Positions 21,901-31,068 of a stretch of DNA of 64,000 bases are shown piece by piece. Position numbers and translations under genes: made by a program. The stretch's first letter is position 1, and every line of letters begins with the position of its first letter. The notes beneath the pieces were generated by a model, which was not told the origin of the DNA, searched no databases, and saw nothing but the letters and a program-made list of their open reading frames with translations. The DNA is from Rhizopus arrhizus (Eukaryota > Mucoromycota > Mucoromycetes > Mucorales > Rhizopodaceae): assembly GCA_024220505.1 (NCBI GenBank), contig JAKZZE010000007.1:434001-498000 (forward strand), given 5' to 3'.

Positions 21901-21979
21901 AGAATATGAGTACGAAATCAAGTATCGGCCAGGCCGAGTTAATGAAAGTGCCGACTTCTTGTCAAGATTAGGCTACTAA
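18899..21979 (+). CDS. E3 Pol part 1: protease, RT, RNase H
   Basis: About 1026 codons, entered by -1 frameshifting; no ATG is needed, and the first 50 codons (SNGQSNTQN...) are conserved in E4. The retropepsin site is LIDCGAAKTCM, that is D-C-G-A instead of D-S/T-G, near 19552. An acidic Glu/Asp/Ser-rich linker (19960-20160) follows. RT runs from 'HRPYRLSPIESDYLQKEL' with Y-I-D-D at about 21178. RNase H motifs are VTDASRLGLGCILTQ and ITDHSALKGL. It ends at LSRLGY right after RNase H. Integrase is in a separate ORF. Confidence 0.94.
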   Translation, partial: KKLDGSIVFNNESNGQSNTQNQTKSINETKQQSQKQTQHLNAILTENENRNEKELYTAIRPDKPPEVTRAVPYTKTRTTAQKKTAKPTVVTKRVTTRSHLEEIKPSNNNQTHTNQDIEMETDLPIEPIKKKQPKRTQPIPSYDIATDILDRPTNATFRDLINDVPKYRRQLAGVCRTRRTATKNQGSQQTVAIIEDDEFNTTAVYSKTTIGDHRIRTLIDCGAAKTCMSKALADKLGLSIDAASETIFTMGNGTKQAGLGVIYDVPVEVKENMIIPCTVEVLPSCPTHFILGNNWLIRAKAKIDFNSESLKVSYKNQKAELPITFLRKQEKIPKITTYTQTYKNPVSQTNSNSKHVHFEEETDESTEEEYSTEDESIEHSDEDIYSAEDELSDKEHQEEDNDQSLLVLEKESDQEIEIITNNNDQIIRAPKEGMILKAYTSSTFQLKKPPGQLKSVTYSFELTNPDIIQAMGYFDLNATIVLNNKSIEIHLYNRSKKNIHLKSFEKIGKLEKIDLQDEEVIQAYQLNKEADLYTMEYNQNSETESDKEEMIDKDSYAKVEVGDISKEMNQKLRKLLYRFKEIFDWDNNTIGYTSILKHKIIIEENTQPISHRPYRLSPIESDYLQKELDKYCKLGVIAPSNSPWAAPVILVKKKNGEYRMVIDYRKLNAVTKKDSYPLPRIDDLLDTLGKAKVFSALDMRAGFHQVPLEESSKELTAFTTKYGVYHYNTLPMGLVNSPATFQRLIDLCFRPLINKCLVAYIDDLNVYSNNCQEHLIHLEQVFNCIKMGNLKLNPEKCFFFKDHLKFLGYIVTKEGIQTDPSKIEKIQNYPVPKTLTQIRGFLGLASYYRRFIKNFAAIARPLHDQTKTTKRIPWTSKTTESFESLKKLLTQAPVLARPDFDKDFILVTDASRLGLGCILTQLDDNGHEHPIIYASRSLKSSETNYGVSKLECLALIWAIKQFRPYLLGRKFTIITDHSALKGLLNTTNPTGIIARWITILAEYEYEIKYRPGRVNESADFLSRLGY

Positions 21980-21996
21980 AGAACAAAAGAACATCC

Positions 21997-22030
<34 letters not shown>

Positions 22031-22166
22031 ACAAGGAGGCTGGGAGGGTAGTTGAAACAAACAAAATCAAAAAAAAAAAATACACACACACAAACAGACA
22101 AAACCTTAATACAGAAAATTACAGAAATAGTACCACCTTAAAAGCACAATAACAAAGTTACACACA
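21980..22166 (+). other. E3 RT/IN spacer: poly(A) and polypurine block
   Basis: 187 noncoding bases. A run of about 27 A ends near 22028, then comes a purine block GGAGGCTGGGAGGGTAG (22035-22051), then A-rich sequence to the integrase ATG. E4 has the same block twice in the same place. Possible roles are a central polypurine tract or a translation signal. Confidence 0.7.
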
Positions 22167-23513
22167 ATGGAAGAAGAAAAAATGAAAAAGATGAAACAAT
22201 ATTTACTCACACTAAAAATACCTGATAACATATCAACAAAAATGATAAAATATCTTGAAAGAGAATCAATCAATTATACAATATATAAAGATACTTTGTA
22301 TCGCTACAACACATCCAATGGGATCATTCGCAAAGTTTTAAATAAGGAGGAGGCTGAAAACATTATTCATACCTACCATCAACATCCTTTAGGAGGGCAT
22401 CTTGCCTATAATAATACGCTACACAAAATTGCAACAAGATACTACTGGGAAAAAATGTCACAAGATATCCAAGAATACGTCAAAAAATGCCCTCGATGCC
22501 AAGTATATGGAAGTAAAAGTCTTAATGAAGAATTATATCCAGTACCAGTATCGACGAAACCCTTTGATCGTATAGCACTAGATGTTAAGCACGTACAAGC
22601 ATCAAGAACAGGCTATCGTTATATAATTGCTGGAATTGACTACCTTACAAAATATGTAGAGGCCAGGCCAATGAGATTTCAAACTGCATCGGAAATAGCG
22701 TTATTCCTATACGAAGAAATTATTTGTAGACATGGCTGCCCAACTATTATCGTCTCTGATAATGGAAAGCCTTTTGTTAGCGATCTAATTCGACAAGTCT
22801 GCCGAAATTACTCAATTATACACAAAACAACCACACCATACAATCCACAGAGTAATGGACTCATAGAACGTTTCAATAAAACTCTTGGACAAATATTGCA
22901 ACGACGTTCAGATGAAGAAAAGAAAGACTGGGACCAATATTTACCCGCTACCTTATTCGCTTACAGATCAATGAAACAAGCTACTACAAAGCAAAGTCCA
23001 TTCTATCTGACATACGGATATGAACCTAGAACACCATTTGACATGAATCACTTGATCCATGAGAGAAACTCACCAAAGTTTGAAGCTATCTTATTCCATC
23101 GCACCGCTCATCAGTTGCATAGTCTCAATCGTATAAGGGAACAAGCAGCCAAAGCAATAAAGACCACACAGAATGCACAGAAAAAGGCGATAGAAAATAA
23201 GATCCTCGATCAAAGAAAAGAATTAAAACCACCATTCAAATTAGGTGATGTCGTGCTGTTATATAAGGATTACTTATCAACTTCATGGTCTGGAAAACTT
23301 CAAGACAAATGGGAAGGACCATACATCATACATCAAGTCTTAGGCAAAGGAACCTATCACATTAAAAATACCGAAGTACAAGATACCAGAATCAAAAGAG
23401 TGCATGGGAATAGGTTAAAACCATTTTCCATACCGAATACTCAATGGAGGACAGAGCATCAGCGGATTGTTACAACCGTTTTAGATGATGAAACAAATGA
23501 ACTTTTAGATTAA
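22167..23513 (+). CDS. E3 integrase as a separate ORF
   Basis: 448 residues with its own ATG. The zinc finger runs from HQHPLGGHLA to CPRCQVYG. The catalytic core has D in IALDVKHVQ, D in VSDNGKPF and E in SNGLIERFN. The C-terminal region has a GPY/F-like KWEGPYII and a GTYHIKN stretch. There is no chromodomain. Homologous to the broken E4 integrase (35997-39415). It sits 188 bases past the RT-RH stop in a different frame (0 versus 2), so it cannot come from the same uninterrupted translation event. Confidence 0.93.
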   Translation: MEEEKMKKMKQYLLTLKIPDNISTKMIKYLERESINYTIYKDTLYRYNTSNGIIRKVLNKEEAENIIHTYHQHPLGGHLAYNNTLHKIATRYYWEKMSQDIQEYVKKCPRCQVYGSKSLNEELYPVPVSTKPFDRIALDVKHVQASRTGYRYIIAGIDYLTKYVEARPMRFQTASEIALFLYEEIICRHGCPTIIVSDNGKPFVSDLIRQVCRNYSIIHKTTTPYNPQSNGLIERFNKTLGQILQRRSDEEKKDWDQYLPATLFAYRSMKQATTKQSPFYLTYGYEPRTPFDMNHLIHERNSPKFEAILFHRTAHQLHSLNRIREQAAKAIKTTQNAQKKAIENKILDQRKELKPPFKLGDVVLLYKDYLSTSWSGKLQDKWEGPYIIHQVLGKGTYHIKNTEVQDTRIKRVHGNRLKPFSIPNTQWRTEHQRIVTTVLDDETNELLD

Positions 23514-23645
23514 CAAAAAAAAAAAAAAAAAAAAAAAAAATTCACAAGCACAAAAACATTGAAAAGATATAAATACTACAAAAAAAAAAAAAAAAAATAC
23601 TTATATAAGTTTTATTATCTAACAAATCGAACTCAAATTAAAACA

Positions 23646-24521
23646 ATGAATGAAGGCGCATCCCATGAAACTAACAAGCAAGCCTGGTGGAGATCCATTG
23701 CCCCAAGAAAAGAAGATTTTTCCGATCCTGATGAATATTACAAAAACATGCTTCAGGACTACTTTCATACATATTACCAACAGGAAGGATATGATTCTTT
23801 GGTAATCGCACTTGAACAATGGTTACAATGTTGTCAAGAAGACTTTAAAGAATATGACTGCTTCGTTCTTGAAGTTGACGAAGGGATGGAGCCTACAACC
23901 TATAACAGTGCTATTCATTTTGCAAAGGCAATTCAAGAAAGAGTAAAGGAGCAAGCACAAATCATGGACTGGCCTATTTCAGCTTTCTCTAAAGAAGTAC
24001 TGCAACCCACAGTAGCTCATATCAACACCGCTTATAATCCACTGCCTTATTATCCTTGTTCCGATCAAAGTATCAATGAATGGGATGATTTATTACTAGA
24101 AGATTGGCAAAAAGGAAATCTGGAGGCTGCCAATATCACAAAAAAACACATACTGGAATCCTATTCTGAATATAAAAAAGCGCAACAAGAACTCAAACGT
24201 TCCCACCGAAAGAAACAAAATGCTATTGAAGAACTAGCTACGTACGTCAACCGTTGGAGTCATTTCGTTTTCCAGCGTCCTAATGCTACTCAAGCTAGTG
24301 TCAACCGATATCTCAACGCCAAACATCATCAATTGAAAGAGATACTCATAGAGGGACGAATCGATCCCATCCTAAAGAAAGTAATAAAACAAGAAGACTC
24401 TTGGGCTCACTTACATGTCCCACGCCATGGAACGTTCGAGGACGAACTTTTGTCCACCCCGGGCATCTGTAACACAATGCAGCAAACTTTTGCAGCATTT
24501 GACTTTTCTCTCTCCAACTAA
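23646..24521 (+). CDS. E3 ORF3, conserved extra protein in env position
   Basis: 291 residues from the ATG at 23646. An upstream ATG at 23559 adds only Lys/Tyr residues from A-rich DNA and is less likely. No signal peptide or membrane helix is seen, so it does not look like an envelope. The N-terminal half is acidic with Trp/Tyr/Asp (DFSDPDEYYKNMLQDYFHTY). The C-terminal half has a charged helix (EYKKAQQELKRSHRKKQ), then VNRWSHFVFQRPNATQASVN and LNAKHHQLKEIL, which align with E4 ORF3 (VNEWSHYKF, LGAKHNQLKAIL). The last 18 codons lie in the 3' LTR. Poly(A) runs at 23516-23540 and 23581-23597 precede it. Function unknown. Confidence 0.75.
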   Translation: MNEGASHETNKQAWWRSIAPRKEDFSDPDEYYKNMLQDYFHTYYQQEGYDSLVIALEQWLQCCQEDFKEYDCFVLEVDEGMEPTTYNSAIHFAKAIQERVKEQAQIMDWPISAFSKEVLQPTVAHINTAYNPLPYYPCSDQSINEWDDLLLEDWQKGNLEAANITKKHILESYSEYKKAQQELKRSHRKKQNAIEELATYVNRWSHFVFQRPNATQASVNRYLNAKHHQLKEILIEGRIDPILKKVIKQEDSWAHLHVPRHGTFEDELLSTPGICNTMQQTFAAFDFSLSN

Positions 24522-25056
24522 TTCAAATCCAGGAAAATACAAACAAATACGTATGAATACGTATGAATACAGATAAATCCAGAAAAATACAAAAAAATAC
24601 AGAATATTCACAAAATCATCAAAAACAGCATATAATCAGAAAAGCCAAAAACATATAAATAACTTCAATATTTCTTATACTCTTGACTTACTTACTTACT
24701 TCACTTTTAACTTTTGTTTTACTTTACTTACTTTACTTTTGATTATTTTAATAAATATCATACAAAGTAAATCTCTTTTGTTTTTCTTTTATTTTATCAA
24801 ATATCAAGAACAAGAAGTCCCTTGAAGCAAATACACTTCATTGTAATCCCTTTTTTTTTATCTTTTTACTTTATTTTATTCACAACAGTTTGATCTACTT
24901 AACAAGATCTGGTGGTCACTTATTACAAGCGAACTTATATTCAAATCATTACTCTTTTTGGAATCAAATCCTACCTAAACCTTTGATATTATATCAAGAC
25001 TCTCTTAAATCAAACCTATTTAACACTATAAAAACCTTACAAACTCCAATCTCACA
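24468..25056 (+). repeat. E3 3' LTR (589 bp)
   Basis: Same ends and length as the 5' LTR. No classical polypurine tract precedes it: the adjacent bases are CCACCCCGGGCATC, which also encode the end of ORF3. This is odd for the family. Confidence 0.93.
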
Positions 25057-25582
25057 CCAGGAAAATACAAACAAATACGTATGAATACGTATGAATACAG
25101 ATAAATCCAGAAAAATACAAAAAAATACAGAATATTCACAAAATCATCAAAAACAGCATATAATCAGAAAAGCCAAAAACATATAAATAACTTCAATATT
25201 TCTTATACTCTTGACTTACTTACTTACTTCACTTTTAACTTTTGTTTTACTTCACTTATTTACTTTTTGATTATTTTAATAAATATCATACAAAGTAAAT
25301 CTCTTTTGTTTTCCTTTTATTTTATCTAATATCAAGAACAAGAAGTCCCTTGAAGCAAATACACTTCATTGTAATCCCTTTTTTTATCTTTTTACTTTAT
25401 TTTATTCACAACAGTTTGATCTACTTAACAAGATCTGGTGGTCACTTATTACAAGCGAACTTATATTCAAATTATTACTCTTTTTGGAATCAAATCCTAC
25501 CTAAACCTTTGATCTTATATCAAGACTCTCTTAAATCAAACCTATTTAACACTATAAAAACCTTACAAACTCCAATCTCACA
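25057..25582 (+). repeat. 5'-truncated tandem LTR copy after E3
   Basis: Begins at LTR position 62 (CCAGGAAAATAC) and ends at the normal LTR end. It carries small differences, for example near 25250-25265 and at 25512. The target duplication ACAA follows it, not the complete LTR. It probably arose by unequal exchange or an unusual reverse-transcription end. Confidence 0.85.
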
Positions 25583-25640
25583 ACAATTCGTTCCTTATCA
25601 AGACTTTTGTACGAGTTACTGAAGATGACTCATGAAGTAG

Positions 25641-26122
25641 TGTAACGAAAATGGTAATAAGGATACACAGAGATTAGCCGAGTCAAGTCAGAAAGATAAA
25701 AAAAATTACAAATATAAAAAATGTTAAAAAGATAAAAAAAGTTGAAAATATAAAAAAAGTCAAAAAAATAAGAAAAGCTAAAAAGAAAACAAAAAAATAT
25801 TATTCATATATATATATATACCATCTTTTTGTGAAGAAATTGTCAGTCAGTTTAAATAAATCATATATTTTTACTCAATAATTAACAAACTTTAACAAGA
25901 AAGTCCCTGTTCACTTAAACTTTTTACTCTACTTTAACTTTTATCAAGAAACATCGTATTGATCTTACACATAAGATCTGGTGGTCACTACTTAACAAGC
26001 ATCCGCTTAAATTCTATATTAAACAACAACTTACAAGGCAATCTTAACCTTACAATCAAGCTTTACAAGCAAACTTTACTCTATTAAAACACAAACCTAC
26101 AAGCCAACCCTATAAAATAACA
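25641..26122 (+). repeat. solo LTR related to E3/E4 (482 bp)
   Basis: Starts TGTAACGAAAATGG and ends AAAATAACA. It is flanked by GTAG at 25637-25640 and 26123-26126, a 4-bp duplication. It contains TGGTGGTCACTAC at 25979-25991, the same PBS-like motif as in the E3 and E4 U5 regions. An AT run (TATATATATATA) lies near 25808. Confidence 0.8.
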
Positions 26123-26126
26123 GTAG

Positions 26127-26758
26127 ACAATAATGAACTTCCATCATGACTCACAAAATATAACTATTACTGTAAATAATTTACTTTGTAAAATAATATA
26201 AATACGCTTAGAATTTGAATATCAATAAAGATCATCTAATTACCTAATAATCTAAAAGTCTTATTTTCATATCTTAAAAGTAAAGTACAAGAACAAGCAC
26301 GACAGTATATTTTATTCTCATTTTGGATAGTGTTACAAATATTCCTTTTTTGATACTTCTACCTACAGTTGGCATCCGCAGTATAGTCGCAGCAATGTCG
26401 CAGCAATGTCGCAGTACTTTCAATATTAACATTGTAACAAAATATAACAACATCACCTCCGCAGCAAATGTAAAATAGTATAAATAGACATTATCTTTAT
26501 TAAATAAAATCAATCAATCTTTTACTACTTAATAAGTTATCGGTACCTTTGTTAATTACTATAAAAAAACTATTCGTGATCAAACACGACACTGTTGTGA
26601 CGCAGTTGGTGTAACTTTTGTGGAAGAAGGGACTCAGTCCTAGGAGGGACTCAGTCGTAGGAGGGACCTCAGTCCTAGGAGGGACATCAGTCCCTGAAGA
26701 TAATGTTGTGACGCAGTTGGTGTAACTTTTGCGGAAAAAGGGACTCAGTCCTAGGAGG
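26127..26758. other. noncoding gap with LTR-like debris and a tandem repeat
   Basis: No gene. Two TATA-plus-AATAAA-like stretches (about 26200-26235 and 26470-26510) suggest old LTR remnants, but no ends or duplications could be set. CGCAGCAATGT repeats near 26390. The 3' part holds the tandem repeat at 26629-26694, with flanking duplicates of TGTGACGCAGTTGGTGTAAC at 26597 and 26707. Confidence 0.5.
26629..26694. repeat. about 17-bp tandem, palindrome-forming repeat
   Basis: Four units of GGGACTCAGTCCTAGGA-type sequence, each containing the near-palindrome GGACTCAGTCC. One further unit is at 26740-26757, next to the E4 LTR. The 5' flank of both blocks is itself duplicated, so the whole module was copied. 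Confidence 0.75.
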
Positions 26759-27315
26759 TGTAACGAGAATGATGAAGACATCTATAAAATTTTGGACAGT
26801 ACAACTGACTTTGAAATCGACTTCAGTAATTTAACTGAAATACACAACATCGACTCAAGTAAAAATATCGACACAAGTAAAAATATTAACTCAAGTAAAA
26901 ATATCAACCTTATTTCCTTTTCTTTTTTCTCTTTCATTTTTATATAAATATCTCTATATCTTTTATTTCAATTCACTTTAGTTCACTTAAATTCACTTCT
27001 ATTCAAAAACTTATTTTACTTTGAATAAATAGTCTCTTAAAAGATAAAATCTATTTTTCTTATTTTATAACAAACAAGTCGAATTCCCTTGAAGCAAATT
27101 ATCTTCATTGTATCTATTTTATATTTTTATTATATTTCTTTACATTTTACTTTACAAATCAAGTTTGATCCACTTAACAAGATCTGGTGGTCACTATATA
27201 CAAGCAGGCCTATAATTCAAATTACTTACCCTTATTGGATCTCAATTGACCTAATACTTTATCTCAACAACTTATATCGAACCTATCGAAACCCGAAAAC
27301 ATAACGAACCTTACA
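26759..27315 (+). repeat. E4 5' LTR (557 bp)
   Basis: Starts TGTAACGAGAATGATG and ends ACGAACCTTACA, followed two bases later by the PBS TGGTGGTCACTACGAGG. U5 carries TGGTGGTCACTA at 27185-27196. A short AAAAATATYRACWCAAGT-like repeat lies near 26850-26905; the two LTRs differ in its copy number. Confidence 0.9.
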
Positions 27316-28140
27316 TTTGGTGGTCACTACGAGGGATCTTCATCAAATTAAAAAGAAACAAATTATCAGCCTAAACAATTAAACAGTTATCTAAATTCTT
27401 AAGGGACAGAACCTTACAACAACTACAACAACAACAAAAAAAAATAAACAGAAGGAAAAGAAAAAATTCCCAAAATCGAATCAACAATATCAAAACATCT
27501 ATTAGCAACAATGACTACAACAGGACAAAACGTGTTGGCAACAATCAGCAACCAAAGTGTTAACCCAGGCTTCCGCCCACGACTCATTGAAGTTTATGGA
27601 TATGAAGGAGAAGACTTTCGACATTTTCAAGAAATACTGGAATCCTACTTTGCTATCAGTAACACTAACAACGACTCTCGCAAATTAACCATACTCAAAT
27701 CTCAATTAAGACGCGCCGCAAAAGTATACTATGAACGTGTCATACTCGTAGAAAATCCAGAAGTTAATTATGAGCAAGCAATGGAATTACTGAAGAAACA
27801 TTACATCACACCTGAGCTTATCCAAAGCTATGAAATTGAATTTAATGATATGTGTCAAGGAACTCAAGAGCATCCACAAATTTTCCACTCAAGACTTCGT
27901 GAAGCTGCAGATTTGGCTAATATCTCAAATGAAGCAGTAATTGAAAGCAGATTCAAAGCTGGACTATTAAAAGAAATCAAATTATTCTGTATACAAAGTA
28001 GTTCTCGCACATTCAAGGAATGGGTCAACCACGCTGAAGGATGGTGGAATGCCCATCGACCAAGAAAAATCGCAATGGTAGACAACCCATTTATCCCAAG
28101 AAACATTCACAATGCACTTATCTATCAGGACGATCATATA

Positions 28141-30436
28141 CAGTAGCGGACAAAACTGGTGCACAAAACTTTTTTTCAGCTTTTAATTACCATTACCTGC
28201 TCATGGTAATTGCAATAGTCATGAAACTGTACTAGAAGGAGGATATACTAGTCATTGTAATTTATGTATGTTCTAAGCATGACATTGTTAAAACTGAGCG
28301 ATAAGCGTGCTTTAAATTTATAAAATTTTATATTTTCTAAAAACTGCAAAAGTGGCTAAGACCTTAGACTTTATATAATCATCTCATCTCTTGATATCAT
28401 CAGATGTTCTTCTTTGCATATGCTAATAATATGCGTGTATATCATTTTCAGTAAAAGAACCCGGCTCTTTAACTATTCTTTTCCAAAGATCATCGACCCT
28501 TTTTGATCTAGTGTCGTATCATCATACCTTTGCCATCAATTGCCACCTGGCATGCTTAAGCGGTCTTAGGCCGGGATTAGTGGCGGCTAAACTTGTAGCA
28601 CAGAAGCGCTGTTATCAAATATTGAGTTTGTGACATGCGTCGACTTGTGCCTTGTGTCATTGTCATACTGAAACGAGAGGTTACGACGTTTTAGACCACT
28701 ATACGCTAGGCTTTTGTGGTATGAAGTAAGCGAAATATATGTGTATATTTATGAGTTCATTATACCATCATATACTTGACACACATATTCCGGTCCTCAA
28801 TATCTAATACAGCCTTAAAACATAACAGAGCAGCCAGCATGATTCATTGTTTGATCACCGTGAAAAAATCGCTCAGGTTGCTCGACTTGCTTTCAATATT
28901 AGTGTATACTATCTGTTTAGGAAAGGGGAGTTTTAGGTAAATATAATATAGCAATCAAAGATAAAGAAATACTGTTAGAACTTGGTATCTCTTTATTAAG
29001 TTAAGATAACTATTGTATGATAAAAAAATAATTCTACATGTAAAAAGTGAGAGTATTTATAGACATGATACGGATAAAGAATTAGGACAGATTTATAATC
29101 AACTTGACAGAATAGATGATTACGATTTCTAATTATTAGTTTAGCCTGTTCCTAGCTTGTATTGTCAATTATGCTATTGGGATGGTTTCAGATAATTCTG
29201 GATAAAGACTATTTAAGGAGACGGTACGGATGAATATAAAGACCTTTAGTTCCGTGATTGGATATCATTGCTAACAATAACATCTCAGTCAGGATAAATG
29301 TTTTCATGACTAATGATGATCCGGTAAGTAATCGTCATTCCTTATTCAACATGCTCATACTATCACTAAACTATATTACAACCATGTCATCTTATTTGAC
29401 TATGTGAAGCTAATATGAATAAAGCTTAATATAAAAATCTAATCAAAGTATTTTATTGATCTGTGTTGGGAATAATGTTATAAATGATCCCAAGTTATGT
29501 CAACATATTATTCAGGATCATATCTGATTCCTTTTACTAAAATAAAGTGACTATAATATTATGTATCCTTAACACTATCTGCATCCATAATGTTCATATT
29601 TGTTTCATTGCTAAAGATAGCAGACTTCCAGCCCTCTATTGTATACAATGGCTTGTCGTGATACCACATTCATCGCTTTTTCCGGCTAATACAGCTGATG
29701 AAATTCTTCGATTCCTTACTTCCAGACTCAAAATCTAGCTTCCTACAGTGCCTTCAGACTGACAGTTTGCTAATACTGTATCTTAAGGCCCTCAAGATGT
29801 GCTGAGCATCGGAAACTGTGTGTAACGGACCTTTTCCAAGCTTTAGGTTGGTGATTGAGCTAGTAACTTTTCAGACTAAAAGCGGGAGACCTTCATGATC
29901 ACAAGACATTAAGTTTCTTTCTTCCCTCTTTCTCCTGTTGATTGTCCATTTAGAGATTCTTGTTACTCTAGAAATATCTGTTGTCGTACGAACTAAGTGT
30001 ATTCGAGATCTCAGAGTTTCGTTTTTACAGTTGCTCATTTTCTTAAACATATAAGGCTAGTACTTTGTTATAGTGAATAGGGTAAAAACAAAAGGGGGGA
30101 TTCAATGGGAAATACAAAATAACTACGGTTTTATATATTTTTTAAGAGCTACTAAAATTCACTAATATGTGGTGAAATCTGAAAGCAAACGGGAGAGATA
30201 TGGGAAAAATTGAAAGAAGGCTAGACAAGCACCACATTTTTGGGGAAAATTGAAATATGCAAAAAATCACTAAAAATGACCTTATGCCTGGGGGATGTCC
30301 GGTACAGTTCCGGTTTACATAACATAATGTATATTTTGGACTGTCTTTCAGATGGTATATGCCACAAAAGTCGCAGACATATGGCGGAGATACAATACTG
30401 ATTTTAATTTTTGTGCACCAGTTTTGTCCGCTACTG
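28141..30436. mobile_element. TA-flanked non-autonomous element, copy 1 (2296 bp)
   Basis: Terminal inverted repeats start CAGTAGCGGACAAAACTGG and run about 28 bp. They are flanked by TA at 28139-28140 and 30437-30438, the target of Tc1/mariner-type transposases. No transposase ORF is seen. It is about 95% similar by eye to the inverse copy at 36865-38494, minus a 661-bp solo LTR nested at 28914-29574. Confidence 0.85.
28914..29574 (-). repeat. solo LTR (661 bp) nested in the TA element
   Basis: Starts TGTTTAGG and ends CCTTAACA, imperfect inverted termini. It is flanked by CTATC at 28909-28913 and 29575-29579. The copy of the host element at 36865-38494 lacks it, which gives an empty-site control. 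A TATA-like motif read on the minus strand (near 29055) suggests minus orientation. Confidence 0.85.
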
Positions 30437-31061
30437 TATACTCAAACCAAAATGCATACAACAAACACAATATCGAGTTAGTTGATGTAGATGAAAGCCA
30501 CGGTCACATTATTCCTGTTAATGACGCAAGTACTAATGTTAAATCAGAAGCCTTCACTACCAATGTAATAACTGGTCCTCACCAGTTAAGTACTATGGAA
30601 GTTGTAGGTCGTGCTGGTTACAATCAGCAGTATACGCGGTCAATGAATAAGAATAATGATTACCAGACTTCACAGCAAGACCTTTTGAATTTTATCCAAC
30701 AGACTATCCAAAATGAACTGAAACAACAACCGCAATATCAACCACAATCTTCAAGTAGACCATATTACCGGAATCGTATGGCCAACGATTACAGTCACAC
30801 TGGCAATCATGTTTGCAATCAAGGATACAATGACGATTATCCAAGACATAACAGATATAATAATCAAAATAATTACCATAATTATAGATCAAGAAATAAT
30901 TATGACAATGGCTATGGCAGATCCGATTATAACAACATGTATCGAGAACCCCGAAACAACCAATCAAATCAGCCTCATTACAAACAAACAAGCAATAACC
31001 ATTATAATGATCAACCTTTTCAAAATAATCTACAAAATCGTCAGCAACAGAATCATCAGTC

Positions 31062-31068
31062 AAAAAAC
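31062..31068 (+). promoter_or_regulatory. E4 -1 frameshift heptamer A-AAA-AAC
   Basis: Gag TCA AAA AAC TAA; the -1 frame reads AAA AAA CTA AAT GGG and is open into the protease region. Same site and same abutting stop as E3. Confidence 0.78.

Larger units (their letters stand above)
16866..25582 (+). mobile_element. Ty3/gypsy element E3, near-intact, split pol plus ORF3
   Basis: LTR, PBS, gag, -1 frameshift site, PR-RT-RNase H, spacer, integrase, ORF3, LTR, plus a second, 5'-truncated LTR in tandem at the right end. All ORFs are open. The flanks share ACAA (16862-16865 and 25583-25586), a 4-bp duplication that sets the right boundary after the tandem LTR. It is the best copy of the lineage that also includes E4. 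Confidence 0.93.

Noticed and set aside
21980..22166. Spacer as a simple intron joining RT-RH to integrase
   Set aside because: No well-placed donor before the RT-RH stop, and both ORFs have natural domain ends and an ATG; it stays testable by RNA-seq.
25680..25800. CRISPR-like or satellite array (AAAAATATAAAAAA repeats)
   Set aside because: Irregular A-rich low complexity within a solo LTR, with no fixed repeat or spacer length.
29547..29738. Short ORF in TA element copy 1, partly shared with 37563-37796 of copy 2
   Set aside because: Similarity reflects the repeated element itself; the 5' part of the copy 1 frame is in the nested LTR, and no transposase motif is seen.
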